This document shows positions 17,328 to 25,203 of a DNA stretch of 64,000 nt, in pieces. The first letter of the stretch is position 1, and the number at the start of each line of letters is the position of its first letter. Origin of the DNA: Henriciella litoralis (GTDB lineage: Bacteria > Pseudomonadota > Alphaproteobacteria > Caulobacterales > Hyphomonadaceae); the NCBI RefSeq assembly GCF_002088935.1, contig NZ_NCSS01000006.1, positions 1,644,407 through 1,708,406 of the forward strand, given 5' to 3'. A program made the translations under genes and the position numbers. The notes beneath the pieces were generated by a model. That model was not told the DNA's origin. It saw only the letters and a program-made list of their open reading frames with translations, and ran no database searches.

Positions 17328-17813
17328 ATGAGCGCAAATGAAGCCAACACGCAAGGCAGGAAAGTGGCTGATGGCCTCAGGCCACAGGCAGCCGCTGGCG
17401 TCGTCTGCCTGAAGGAAGGGCACGTCCTGTTGATCCGGCGCGGGACACCGCCCATGACCGGCGAATGGTCCTTGCCCGGCGGCCGGATCGAGCCCGGCGA
17501 GCGCGCTATCGACGCGGCAGCACGGGAACTGCGCGAGGAAACAGGCGTCGAGGCTGACATTGTCGGCCTTATCGACGTCGTTGATGCGATTGTCGAAAAT
17601 CGCGCCGGGACACTGATTACACGTCACTACGTCTTGTGTGATTATGCTGCCATCTGGCGACGCGGCACGCCCATCGCGGGCGACGACGCTGCCGAAGCCC
17701 GCTTTTTTGCGAAAGAAGAGCTGCCCTCGCTTCAACTCTGGTCAGAGACCCTGCGAATTATTTCTGCAGGCTTTGATCTTGTGGATCAGATTCCAGGAAC
17801 GCGCTCTTTGTAA
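17328..17813 (+). CDS. Nudix hydrolase
   Basis: A 161-residue single-domain Nudix protein. The box is complete, from GGRIEPGE to ARELREETGV with the consensus spacing. It is preceded by AAAGVVCLKEGHVLLIRRG and WSLPGG, and followed by LIDVVDAIVENRAGTLITRHYV. The overall form resembles the ADP-ribose-pyrophosphatase/MutT-like 'DNA mismatch repair' Nudix proteins of alphaproteobacteria. The substrate is unknown. It is divergent from the patatin gene, 39 bp apart. Confidence 0.88.
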   Translation: MSANEANTQGRKVADGLRPQAAAGVVCLKEGHVLLIRRGTPPMTGEWSLPGGRIEPGERAIDAAARELREETGVEADIVGLIDVVDAIVENRAGTLITRHYVLCDYAAIWRRGTPIAGDDAAEARFFAKEELPSLQLWSETLRIISAGFDLVDQIPGTRSL

Positions 17814-17940
17814 GGGAGCCACTTTGACGATGTTCCGACACGTCTGTAAGGCGTAAAAATCTACTTTCCCCATCGTCACAGTTGATGCGAAGGCCTCACC
17901 TGGACTTTATGGGCTCAAACAATGTCTGGAGGACGTCATC

Positions 17941-18726
17941 ATGGCTTACGCACCCTTTGATCTCAGCGGAAAAGTTGCCCTCGTAACGGGCGGCAATCGC
18001 GGCATCGGATATGGAATGGCAGAGGCGCTTGCCGCATCCAATGCGCATGTCGCAATCTGGGGCCGCAAGGACGCCGCCAACAAGGAGGCAGTGGAAGCGC
18101 TATCGAAGCTTGGGACCGGCGACGTCAAGGCCTGGAGCGTTGACGTGGCAGATGAGAAAGCTGTCGTCGACGGCATGGCCGAGACCATCAAGGCATTTGG
18201 CCGCGTCGATTCCTGCTTTGCAAATGCAGGTGTGGGCTTCGGGGCCTCCAGCTTCGCAGAGATGGACACTGAGACCTGGAACAAGAACATGGCCGTCAAT
18301 CTGGATGGGGCGTTCTGGACGCTTCGCGAAGCGGTCAAGCACATCACTGAACGCGCCAAAGCTGGCGATCCAGGTGGTTCGCTTGTCGGGGTCGCATCAC
18401 TTGCAGCCATCGAGGGCGCCGCACGTAACCAGGCTTATGCGGCGACGAAAGGCGGCCTCATATCAATGCTGAAAGCCATCGCTGTCGAAACGGCGCGCTA
18501 TGGTATTCGCGCCAACGCCATTCTTCCCGGCTGGATCGCGACCGACATGACGCAGAACGCACAGGACAATGACGTCTTCCAGACCAAGGTGATTTCCCGT
18601 GTGCCTGTGCGTCGATGGGGTGAACCCAAGGATTTTGGCGGGGCGGCAGTTTATCTCGCTTCGGATGCGTCGGCCTACCATACCGGCGGCACGTTCGTCA
18701 TCGATGGCGGCTACTCGATCTTTTAG
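17941..18726 (+). CDS. Short-chain dehydrogenase/reductase (SDR)
   Basis: A 261-residue classical SDR. The nucleotide-binding motif is TGGNRGIG (residues 16-23). NAG is in SCFANAGVGFG. The catalytic Tyr-Lys is in QAYAATKGG, and the active-site Ser lies upstream in GVASLAAIEG. The C-terminal part has the usual ILPGWIATDM and TGGTFVIDGGYSIF. It resembles glucose/3-oxoacyl reductase-type SDRs. The substrate is not assignable. It ends 6 bp before the end of the convergent lipoprotein gene. Confidence 0.9.
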   Translation: MAYAPFDLSGKVALVTGGNRGIGYGMAEALAASNAHVAIWGRKDAANKEAVEALSKLGTGDVKAWSVDVADEKAVVDGMAETIKAFGRVDSCFANAGVGFGASSFAEMDTETWNKNMAVNLDGAFWTLREAVKHITERAKAGDPGGSLVGVASLAAIEGAARNQAYAATKGGLISMLKAIAVETARYGIRANAILPGWIATDMTQNAQDNDVFQTKVISRVPVRRWGEPKDFGGAAVYLASDASAYHTGGTFVIDGGYSIF

Positions 18727-18732
18727 GCCAAT

Positions 18733-19065
18733 TTACTGCGGAGAGCTGCCGGACGTGGTGACTTCGGGCATGCCGTCTTCCGGAGTCTGAAGCGTATCGG
18801 CAGCCTCTGCACCTGACGCATTGAGATCATTGTCGACATTTCCCTGCTCGACGACGCCCTCATAAGGTTCGCGGGCATCGGTCTCGAGAGTGACAGTTGA
18901 GTCCGGCGTCGACACGGTGACATCCGTTCCGCTGTCCTCGGAATTGACGTATGCTGGCGCTGCTGATCCTTCAGGGGCGGTCTGGCTCTTGATATCCTGA
19001 TCATTGGAGCCGCAGGCCCCCATCATGAGCGCGGATACTGCGAGTAGGACAATCCTGAATTTCAT
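18733..19065 (-). CDS. Small acidic predicted lipoprotein
   Basis: A 110-residue protein. AGGAG stands six bases before the ATG at 19065; another ATG one codon upstream is only three bases away. The lipobox is M-M-G-A-C (Cys 18). The mature part is low-complexity, acidic and rich in Ser, Thr, Glu and Asp (TDVTVSTPDSTVTLETD, GNVDNDLNASGAEAAD), so it is probably disordered in the periplasm. No family is recognised. Confidence 0.65.
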   Translation of the reverse strand: MKFRIVLLAVSALMMGACGSNDQDIKSQTAPEGSAAPAYVNSEDSGTDVTVSTPDSTVTLETDAREPYEGVVEQGNVDNDLNASGAEAADTLQTPEDGMPEVTTSGSSPQ

Positions 19066-19233
19066 CATCTGCTCCTGCGTAGATGCGCAGTCGATCCTGC
19101 GCGTCACATTCGCGTAAACAATTGATGAACGCCCGGTATGGTTCCAAAATATTGCGGATTGCCCCAGCGAGACGGGTTGGCAACTGGCCGATAAACCGAA
19201 AGGTTTGCCGAAAGAATTATCAGGAGGAACACC

Positions 19234-20217
19234 ATGGCCATCCACACCCCACTCTGCGATTTTCTCGGCGTGAAATACCCGATCATGCTGGCCGGCATGG
19301 GCGGGGTTTCCTATGCCGAGGTCTGCGCCGCAATGTCGAACGCGGGCGGCTATGGCGTGCTCGGGATGGCCGGGACCACGCCGGACTTCATCGAAAGCCA
19401 GATGAAGAAAGTCCGCGAGTTAACCGATAAACCCTTTGGTGTGGACCTTCTCGCAGCTTCCCCCGAAAGCCTCGAAGCCTCGGTTGAAGTCATCATCAAT
19501 AATGGCGCAGACAGCTTCGTTGCAGGTCTCGGCGTACCGATGCCCATCATGGAACGGCTGAAGAAAGCTGGCGTAAAAGTCATGGTCGTCGGGGGCGCGG
19601 TCAAACATGCCGTAAAAGCTGAACAGGCCGGCTGTGATGCCGTCATCCTGCAAGGCGGTGAAGGCGGTGGCCATACCGGCCTCGTTGGCACAATGCCGCT
19701 CGTGGCGCAGGCTGTCGAAGCTGTCGATATTCCCGTCATCGCGGCAGGCGGCATCTATGATGGGCGCGGTCTGGCCGCCTCCCTTGCTCTTGGCGCCGTC
19801 GGCGTCTGGATGGGCACACGCTTTATTGCCTCCGAGGAGGCCCACGCCGCGCAGCTCTATAAGAACACCGTTGTCGGTGCGGGCGACACCGATACGACAC
19901 GGACCCGCTGCTATTCTGGCAAGCCGATGCGCTGTCGCACCAACGAGTACATCCAGGACTGGGAAAGCCGCCCGGAAGACATCCAACCCTTCCCGCAGCA
20001 AGCCATTCACTCAACTCGAACCGGCGTGATCGGCGGCATTGGCGGCATTACCGATGAAGCCAAGCTCAATGAGGACACATCCTGCTTCGCGATGGGGCAA
20101 TCGGCTGGCGGCGTGAAGTCTGTTGAGCCGGTGGCAACCATCGTCGAACGCATCATGAGCGAAGCCGAGGCCTCGATCGCGCGCATGCAGGGCTTCAGGC
20201 AGTCTGTAACGAGTTGA
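19234..20217 (+). CDS. Nitronate monooxygenase-family flavoprotein
   Basis: A 327-residue TIM-barrel flavoenzyme of the nitronate monooxygenase/2-nitropropane dioxygenase group. The family start LCDFLGVKYPIMLAGMGGVS is present. The FMN phosphate-binding Gly-rich runs GGEGGGHTG and AAGGIYDGRGLAASLALGA are present, along with GVWMGTRFIASEEA. Class I enzymes oxidise propionate 3-nitronate. The substrate here is uncertain because many family members are enoyl-reductase-like. The gene is preceded by CAGGAGG at a normal distance. Its 3' end overlaps the convergent CDP-alcohol transferase gene by 23 bp. Confidence 0.9.
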   Translation: MAIHTPLCDFLGVKYPIMLAGMGGVSYAEVCAAMSNAGGYGVLGMAGTTPDFIESQMKKVRELTDKPFGVDLLAASPESLEASVEVIINNGADSFVAGLGVPMPIMERLKKAGVKVMVVGGAVKHAVKAEQAGCDAVILQGGEGGGHTGLVGTMPLVAQAVEAVDIPVIAAGGIYDGRGLAASLALGAVGVWMGTRFIASEEAHAAQLYKNTVVGAGDTDTTRTRCYSGKPMRCRTNEYIQDWESRPEDIQPFPQQAIHSTRTGVIGGIGGITDEAKLNEDTSCFAMGQSAGGVKSVEPVATIVERIMSEAEASIARMQGFRQSVTS

Positions 20218-20737
20218 CCGTCTGGCGGGTATAGTCGGCAAGGGTCAGCAGGCAGAGCGCGGCTGCAAGCAACAGGAAAACGTAGGCTATCATCGCTTGA
20301 TCGACGGGCAAGTCGGCCAGGAATTGTGGCGCCATCGCCAGGCTAAGCCCGGCGAAAGACGACGCGATCTTCAAATGTTCAAGCTTTGATGCGGCGAGCC
20401 TGTCCGGTCCGCCGAGCGCTTCTCCTGCTGACGCCACGATTGCGCATCTCGCCACAAGGATAATTGCAGCGGATGCCCCAAGTGCTGACAGGCTTTGGCT
20501 GGCAAGCAGACCAGCGACCGCCGACAGCGTCAGGAGGCGATCACCGACCAAATCCATCAACCCGCCAAGACGCGAAGTCTGGTTCAGCGCTCGCGCCAGC
20601 TTGCCGTCGAGAATATCGAGCAAACCGGCCAGCAGGAACAGACCGAGGGGCCAAATCCCGGGTCCGGACAGCATTAGCATTACGAAAAGTGGCACAGTCA
20701 GGCCTGTGCGAAACAGGGTGACGATGTTCGAGATCAT
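20195..20737 (-). CDS. CDP-alcohol phosphatidyltransferase family protein
   Basis: A 180-residue integral membrane enzyme. The catalytic CDP-alcohol motif is complete: D-I-L-D-G-K-L-A-R, eight residues, then G-GLM-D-LVG-D. This coordinates metal and CDP-diacylglycerol. Five or six hydrophobic helices surround it. It could make phosphatidylglycerophosphate or another phospholipid head-group product; the acceptor alcohol cannot be read from sequence. It is last in a three-gene operon (CdsA-like, PlsC, this gene), with 15 bp to the acyltransferase gene. Overlap with the nitronate monooxygenase 3' end suggests a compact, settled arrangement. Confidence 0.88.
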   Translation of the reverse strand: MISNIVTLFRTGLTVPLFVMLMLSGPGIWPLGLFLLAGLLDILDGKLARALNQTSRLGGLMDLVGDRLLTLSAVAGLLASQSLSALGASAAIILVARCAIVASAGEALGGPDRLAASKLEHLKIASSFAGLSLAMAPQFLADLPVDQAMIAYVFLLLAAALCLLTLADYTRQTVNSLQTA

Positions 20738-20752
20738 GGCTGTTGCTTCCTT

Positions 20753-21394
20753 TTAAAGCCAGCGAAGCGGCGGGGCATCTGCCCGCAGGGTTTCGATGGT
20801 GGCGCGCAACCGGTCCATAAATTCGGCCTTCTGTCCGCACCATTTGAATGGCGCGCCGACGATGGCGCTACAATTAAACGGCACGATGATGCGTTTGCCG
20901 CGCGGCAGGACGCGCCCTGCGCCCTGAATGTAAACCGGCACGATGGGCGCTTCGGGAAAGGTTTCAGCGAGGCGGGCAATTCCTGATTTGAATGCGCCCA
21001 TTTCTTCGGCTTCGCCGCGGCTACCTTCAGGAAAGATCACGAGGATCTCATTATTGGCAAGCGCCGCCTTGCAACCTGCCAGGACGTCTTCGCCCTTCTC
21101 GGCACCTTTACGATTGACCGGGATAATGCCGATCACGTTGCGCGAGAACCAGCTTGAAAGCCGCGTCTTGAGGAAATGATCAGCCGCCGCCACCGGACGG
21201 ACCTGCTTGAGGCTGCGCGATGGGAAGAGGCAGAGCAGAAGCAGCGTGTCGATATGGCTGTTGTGATTGGCAGCAATGATCGCGGGACCTTTGGTCGGCA
21301 GGTTCTGCCGTCCGCGAACATCAAGGCCAATAACAAGCATGGCATATGGCTTGGCGATGAAGACGAGAATGAACCGTCGGATGAGCTGCCACAT
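20753..21394 (-). CDS. Lysophospholipid acyltransferase (PlsC-like)
   Basis: A 213-residue membrane-associated acyltransferase. The H-x4-D catalytic motif is in NHNSHIDTLLL. The glycerol-phosphate-binding motif is FPEGSRGE, and a later VPVYIQGAGRVLPRG block is typical. The N-terminus has a hydrophobic anchor (FILVFIAKPYAMLVIGLDV). It probably acylates a lysophospholipid such as lysophosphatidic acid. It starts immediately after the stop of the CdsA-like gene (21394/21395), so the two are co-transcribed and likely coupled. Confidence 0.9.
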   Translation of the reverse strand: MWQLIRRFILVFIAKPYAMLVIGLDVRGRQNLPTKGPAIIAANHNSHIDTLLLLCLFPSRSLKQVRPVAAADHFLKTRLSSWFSRNVIGIIPVNRKGAEKGEDVLAGCKAALANNEILVIFPEGSRGEAEEMGAFKSGIARLAETFPEAPIVPVYIQGAGRVLPRGKRIIVPFNCSAIVGAPFKWCGQKAEFMDRLRATIETLRADAPPLRWL

Positions 21395-22345
21395 TTAAAA
21401 ACGCTCCAGTGAGAAATAGGCCAGCGCATGCAAGAAGAGCGGCGCGGTGAACATCAGGCTGTCGAGGCGATCAAGCGCGCCGCCATGCCCAGGCAAGAGG
21501 CCGCTTGTGTCTTTGACCCCAAGGTCGCGCTTTATTGCCGACATGGTGATATCGCCGAAGAAGCCAGCCACTGGCAGCAAAAGTCCAACCAAGACGCTCG
21601 GCCAGAAAGTGAGCGGTGTGAAGTATGGCGCGAGCAGCACGAAGATCACAGTCGTCGTCAGGAAGCCGCCAATCGCGCCCTCCCATGTCTTGTTGGGCGA
21701 GACCTTGGGGCTGATCTTGTGGCGCCCGAAAAGCTTGCCCCAGCAATACTGGGCGACATCGTTGAACTGGGTCACAAAGATCAGGAAGAAGACAAGGCCA
21801 GCCGGGCCGGCCTCAGGCACTTCCGCGAGCGGGGTGCGCATCAGAAAAGCGACGTGGCCGAGATTGAAGACGCAGACGATGACGCCCCACTGCATGATTC
21901 CGGCTGTCGCGAGGAAGCCGTCGGTGCGACCAACAAAGGCCATCAGCATGGCCGTCGCGATGAAGACGTAGACCGGCGGAATGACCAGAAAATAGGCGAA
22001 ATTGTCGATCCAGACGGCCCAATAGACAATCAGCACGCTGAAATAGACAAAAAGGACGACCAGACGGTCTTCCTTCCGTGTCGGCGCGAGCGTCAGGAAT
22101 TCGCGTAGCGCGATGAAGCTGATGAAGGCGAAGAGGATGGTGAACGCCTGCCAGCCGAGCAGGAGCGCGCCGCCAACCAGGCCGCAAATGATCCACCAGC
22201 TTTTCATGCGTGGGCCGAGATCGTCGGCCACACCCGGCTTCAGCTTTGGCAGGACTAGCGCCGCGAGCGAGCCCAACACCAGCAGGCCAAGCAGGCCCGC
22301 AAATCCGAAAACTAGCGGAAGAGGTTGCGCAGATATCCATTCCAT
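21395..22345 (-). CDS. Phosphatidate cytidylyltransferase (CdsA-like)
   Basis: A 316-residue polytopic membrane enzyme that makes CDP-diacylglycerol from phosphatidate and CTP. The CDS signature is present as SAIKRDLGVKD-x4-LPGHGGALDRLDS. Eight or so transmembrane segments precede it, together with KVSPNKTWEGAIGG, another family hallmark. The form with a long N-terminal hydrophobic part resembles YnbB-type CdsA paralogs, which sit beside YnbA-type CDP-alcohol transferases as in this region. It is probably a second, specialised copy rather than the essential one. That is inference, since the rest of the genome is not visible. Confidence 0.9.
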   Translation of the reverse strand: MEWISAQPLPLVFGFAGLLGLLVLGSLAALVLPKLKPGVADDLGPRMKSWWIICGLVGGALLLGWQAFTILFAFISFIALREFLTLAPTRKEDRLVVLFVYFSVLIVYWAVWIDNFAYFLVIPPVYVFIATAMLMAFVGRTDGFLATAGIMQWGVIVCVFNLGHVAFLMRTPLAEVPEAGPAGLVFFLIFVTQFNDVAQYCWGKLFGRHKISPKVSPNKTWEGAIGGFLTTTVIFVLLAPYFTPLTFWPSVLVGLLLPVAGFFGDITMSAIKRDLGVKDTSGLLPGHGGALDRLDSLMFTAPLFLHALAYFSLERF

Positions 22346-22365
22346 GGTTTAAGCCTCAATAGTTT

Positions 22366-22381
22366 GTGAGCGTTTACTCAC
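22366..22381. promoter_or_regulatory. 16-bp palindrome between divergent phospholipid operons
   Basis: GTGAGCGTTTACTCAC has perfect 5-bp arms GTGAG/CTCAC around a 6-base centre. It sits in the 51-bp gap between the start codons at 22345 (-) and 22397 (+), where it could control both operons. Size and style suit a TetR-family operator, but no such regulator gene lies in the window. Confidence 0.45.
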
Positions 22382-22396
22382 GTTGGAGGCCTTCTT

Positions 22397-22822
22397 ATGC
22401 AGAAGCGTTCTGGTGTCAACAAATTTCTCAATCACAGCGCGGCGCATGTCGCGGGAGCTTTCCTTGCCATGGGAAGCTGGGCGGTGTTCGCCAATAGCGG
22501 CCACCCCCTTCCCGACATGCTTCTGGCTGGACTTGTCCAGGGCACGCTGTCGGGATTGATCACGCTCGTCATGAAGAAGTGTCTGGAGGCACTGTCGGCG
22601 CAGTTTGCAGGTGGGCCCGCACCCGTTTCGATCATGGCGCCGCCGCTAATGGTCTGCTCGGTTTCGACTGCGGTGCTGGTCGGCGTGCATGCCCTCGCGG
22701 GCACACCCGAAATCCTTGCGACCATTGCCGTTCCGGCCAGCGTCGCTCTCACTTATGCCATCATTTATTCCTATAGCCTCTGGCATCAGAGAAAGGGATC
22801 TGAGGGAAAGGTTCCAGCATGA
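22397..22822 (+). CDS. Small membrane protein, unknown function
   Basis: A 141-residue protein with three to four hydrophobic helices (LAMGSWAVF, MLLAGLVQGTLSGLITLVM, LMVCSVSTAVLVGVHALAG, ILATIAVPASVALTYAIIYS) and a short charged tail. It begins LNHSAAHVAGAFLAM. No family is recognised. Its stop overlaps the start of the YnbA-type transferase gene (ATGA, 22819-22822). That tight coupling suggests it acts with that enzyme, for example as a subunit or lipid-handling partner. GTTGGAGG provides the ribosome binding site. Confidence 0.75.
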   Translation: MQKRSGVNKFLNHSAAHVAGAFLAMGSWAVFANSGHPLPDMLLAGLVQGTLSGLITLVMKKCLEALSAQFAGGPAPVSIMAPPLMVCSVSTAVLVGVHALAGTPEILATIAVPASVALTYAIIYSYSLWHQRKGSEGKVPA

Positions 22823-23466
22823 CCAACGAGCTTCTCGACATCCGTCGCCCGATTAAATCACGCAATTCCGGCTGGGCCGTGCAGGCCGCCAAGTGGCTGG
22901 CCGCTAGACGCGTGACGCCAAACCAGATTTCGGTGGCAAGCATGGGCTTCGCTGCGCTCGGCGGTCTCGCCTTCTGCCTGGTGCCGCACATTGACGGTGC
23001 GCTACGCGTCTTTCTCCTCCTGGTTGCAATCGCCGGTGTTCAGGGGCGGCTTCTTTGCAACCTCTTCGATGGCATGGTCGCTGTTGAGCATGGCGCAGGC
23101 GGCAAGGACGGTCCGTTCTGGAACGAATTTCCGGACCGGGTGTCGGATTTCCTTCTGCTCACCGGCGCAGGGATCGCCTGCGGTCTGCCCTGGCTTGGCC
23201 TGGTAGCGGCAGCACTTGCGATCTTCGTGGCCTATGTCCGCGAGCTTGGCCGCGCCAACGCCCTGCCCGCCGACTTTGGCGGGCCGATGGCCAAGCAACA
23301 CCGGATGGGTGTCCTGACCGGAGCCTGCGCCCTCGCGATCTTCGAACCGCTCTGGTCAAGCCACGACATTCTACTTCCCGCCGCGCTTGGCGTGATCAGT
23401 CTCGGCGCCGTGCTGACCATCTTCCTACGCTCCAGACGCCTCGTCGCCGGGCTGAAATCGCAATAG
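22819..23466 (+). CDS. CDP-alcohol phosphatidyltransferase, YnbA/YnjF type
   Basis: A 215-residue membrane enzyme. The active-site run reads NLFDGMVAVEHG, then NEFPDRVSD. In the general CDP-alcohol motif the first position is Asp and AR follows. Here they are Asn and AV, which matches the divergent YnbA/YnjF branch as I remember it. The later catalytic Asp pair (D-x3-D) is kept. A hydrophilic N-terminus (SRNSGWAVQAAKWLAARRVTP) leads into the helices. The product lipid is unknown. It is coupled to the preceding small membrane gene and lies opposite a CdsA-like gene that could supply its CDP-diacylglycerol. Confidence 0.87.
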   Translation: MTNELLDIRRPIKSRNSGWAVQAAKWLAARRVTPNQISVASMGFAALGGLAFCLVPHIDGALRVFLLLVAIAGVQGRLLCNLFDGMVAVEHGAGGKDGPFWNEFPDRVSDFLLLTGAGIACGLPWLGLVAAALAIFVAYVRELGRANALPADFGGPMAKQHRMGVLTGACALAIFEPLWSSHDILLPAALGVISLGAVLTIFLRSRRLVAGLKSQ

Positions 23467-23601
23467 GTCGGCAAAGGCAAGTGTTTGATCCCGCCAGTTG
23501 ACCTCAGCTAGCGTTCGGTAAAAGAATGCGTCATTCGCAATGTCTTTTACAGTGAGGACGCAGGCGCGGCCACTGCCGCGCAAGTGAGGTGAGGGCGCGC
23601 A

Positions 23602-24105
23602 ATGGGTTTGTTCGGGCATAAATTGATCGTCTTGGGCGCGTTTGCCGCCGCGATAGTCTCGGCGGCGGCCATGGCTGACGCGGGCTGGACTGACTTCGAG
23701 GGCACGATCCCGGACGACGCCATTTCGGGCGGCCTGGAAAATGAACATGCACTTCCCGTCTGCCGGGTTGAAATCGAAGGCAAGATGCATCCTGGAAAAG
23801 TGCACGTCTTCATGTGTCACTTTGCTTTTGACGGCGCGGAATATCTGTCGGACGAATTTGAGGTTCTGACCAAGGCCGAGAGCGACATCGAAGTCTGGTC
23901 AGCGCTTGCGGTGACCGACGAAGCTGATGTCGTACGAAGCGACAACAATACGGACGAGACGCTACAGTTTCCCGTGTGCCGCGCCGCCTGGAAGGACGGC
24001 TTGCATCCCGGCAAGCTCGAAGGCGCAAAATGCCACTTCGGCTATGGCGGCCGTGAACTGGTGGCCGAAACCTACGAGGTGCTCCAGCTGGTCGCCTCTG
24101 AATAG
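23602..24105 (+). CDS. Exported DM9-repeat (DUF3421) protein
   Basis: A 167-residue protein with a signal peptide (AAAIVSAAAMADAGW). The mature part is two copies of one unit. Copy one reads ALPVCRVEIEGKMHPGKVHVF and copy two FPVCRAAWKDGLHPGKLEGAK, each followed by a CHFxxxG step. The pattern, P-V-C-R-x-n-G-x-HPGK, is the DM9 motif. DM9 domains are best known from insects and oysters, where some bind mannose. Bacterial copies exist but are little studied. The bacterial protein may be a periplasmic or secreted carbohydrate-binding factor; this is inference. A hairpin followed by seven T's ends the transcript. Confidence 0.8.
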   Translation: MGLFGHKLIVLGAFAAAIVSAAAMADAGWTDFEGTIPDDAISGGLENEHALPVCRVEIEGKMHPGKVHVFMCHFAFDGAEYLSDEFEVLTKAESDIEVWSALAVTDEADVVRSDNNTDETLQFPVCRAAWKDGLHPGKLEGAKCHFGYGGRELVAETYEVLQLVASE

Positions 24106-24145
24106 CAATTGAGCTGGCATTCAAGAGGCGCTAGCCCGCACACCG

Positions 24146-24174
24146 GTCTGATCTGCCGCGTCAGACGTTTTTTT
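24146..24174 (+). terminator. Terminator of the DM9 gene
   Basis: Stem GTCTGA (24146-24151) and TCAGAC (24161-24166) with a 9-base loop, then G and seven T's. Confidence 0.65.
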
Positions 24175-24273
24175 GACCGGACATTAGGAAAGCTACTCGC
24201 GACTGCACTTGCCTTTCGGCGTGCAACGGTGTTGGAAATAGCCCGGTACAATCAAGTCAATCTGGAGGATAAT

Positions 24274-25191
24274 ATGGGCGTACTCGACGGAAAAGTGGTG
24301 CTTGTCACAGGCGGCGGCAACGGGATCGGCAAGGAATGCGCGCTACTGGCCGCGCGTCAGGGCGCAAAGGTTGTCGTCAACGATCTCGGCGGCAGCCTGA
24401 CCGGCGCTGACGAAGGTGACGCAGGCCCGGCCGAAAAAGTCGCCGCCGAAATTCGCGCCGCTGGCGGCGAGGCGGTCTCGAACTCCGATAGCGTGACAGA
24501 CTACAAGGCCGTCGAAGGCATGGTCGAGCAGGCCAAGGATGAGTTTGGCGGCCTTCATGCCATCATGAACCCAGCCGGTATCCTGCGGGACGGCATGTTC
24601 CACAAAATGTCGGAAGCCGACTGGAAAGCCGTCATCGATGTGCATCTGCACGGCACGTTCAACGTCACCCGCGCCTCGATCAACGAGTTCCGCGATCAGG
24701 AGGACGGCTCCTACGTTCTGTTCACGTCCACGACGGGCCTGATCGGCAATATCGGTCAGGCGAACTATGGCGCCGCCAAGCTTGGTATCGCCAGCCTGTC
24801 CCACATCATCGCCATGGAAGGCGAGCGCAAGAACGTTCGCTCCAACGTCATTGCACCGTTTGCCTGGACGCGCATGATTGCCTCCATCCCGGTCAAGGAT
24901 GAAGCGGGCGCAGAGCGCGTCGAGCGGATGAAAAACGGCATGCGGGCCGATCAGGTCGCCAACTTCGCGGTCGCCCTCTGCGCTGATGGCGCAAAGGATG
25001 TATCGGGCCAGATTTTCTCGGTTCGTGGCAATGAAGTCATCCTGTTCAGCCAGCCGCGGCCGGTCAAATCCGTCGCCCGGATCGAAGGCTGGACCCCGGA
25101 ATCCCTGATCGAGCAAGGTCTGCCAAGTATGCAGGGGAGCTTTACGGATCTCGGTCCAACGACCACAGTGTTCCCGTACGAACCAATCTAG
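24274..25191 (+). CDS. SDR-family hydroxyacyl-CoA dehydrogenase-like protein
   Basis: A 305-residue SDR from ATG 24274, preceded by CTGGAGGATA. The longer frame to 24109 has no family sequence. The cofactor motif is TGGGNGIGK and NDLGGSLTG is in the next loop. The NAG motif is NPAGILRDGMFHKMS, and Tyr-Lys is in QANYGAAKLG. This layout, with an extended C-terminus after the Rossmann core (SLIEQGLPSMQGSFTDLGPT), is that of the (3R)-hydroxyacyl-CoA dehydrogenase part of multifunctional beta-oxidation enzymes. The role is likely in fatty-acid or side-chain degradation. The MscS channel gene starts 13 bp after the stop. Confidence 0.88.
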   Translation: MGVLDGKVVLVTGGGNGIGKECALLAARQGAKVVVNDLGGSLTGADEGDAGPAEKVAAEIRAAGGEAVSNSDSVTDYKAVEGMVEQAKDEFGGLHAIMNPAGILRDGMFHKMSEADWKAVIDVHLHGTFNVTRASINEFRDQEDGSYVLFTSTTGLIGNIGQANYGAAKLGIASLSHIIAMEGERKNVRSNVIAPFAWTRMIASIPVKDEAGAERVERMKNGMRADQVANFAVALCADGAKDVSGQIFSVRGNEVILFSQPRPVKSVARIEGWTPESLIEQGLPSMQGSFTDLGPTTTVFPYEPI

Positions 25192-25203
25192 GGGACTGAC
25201 CAC

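Noticed and set aside
17289..17735. N-terminal extension of the patatin protein
   Set aside because: It overlaps the well-supported Nudix gene on the opposite strand; ATG 17288 has an ideal ribosome binding site.
21428..22108. 226-residue open frame on the plus strand
   Set aside because: Antisense to the CdsA-like gene, highly charged and without a domain.
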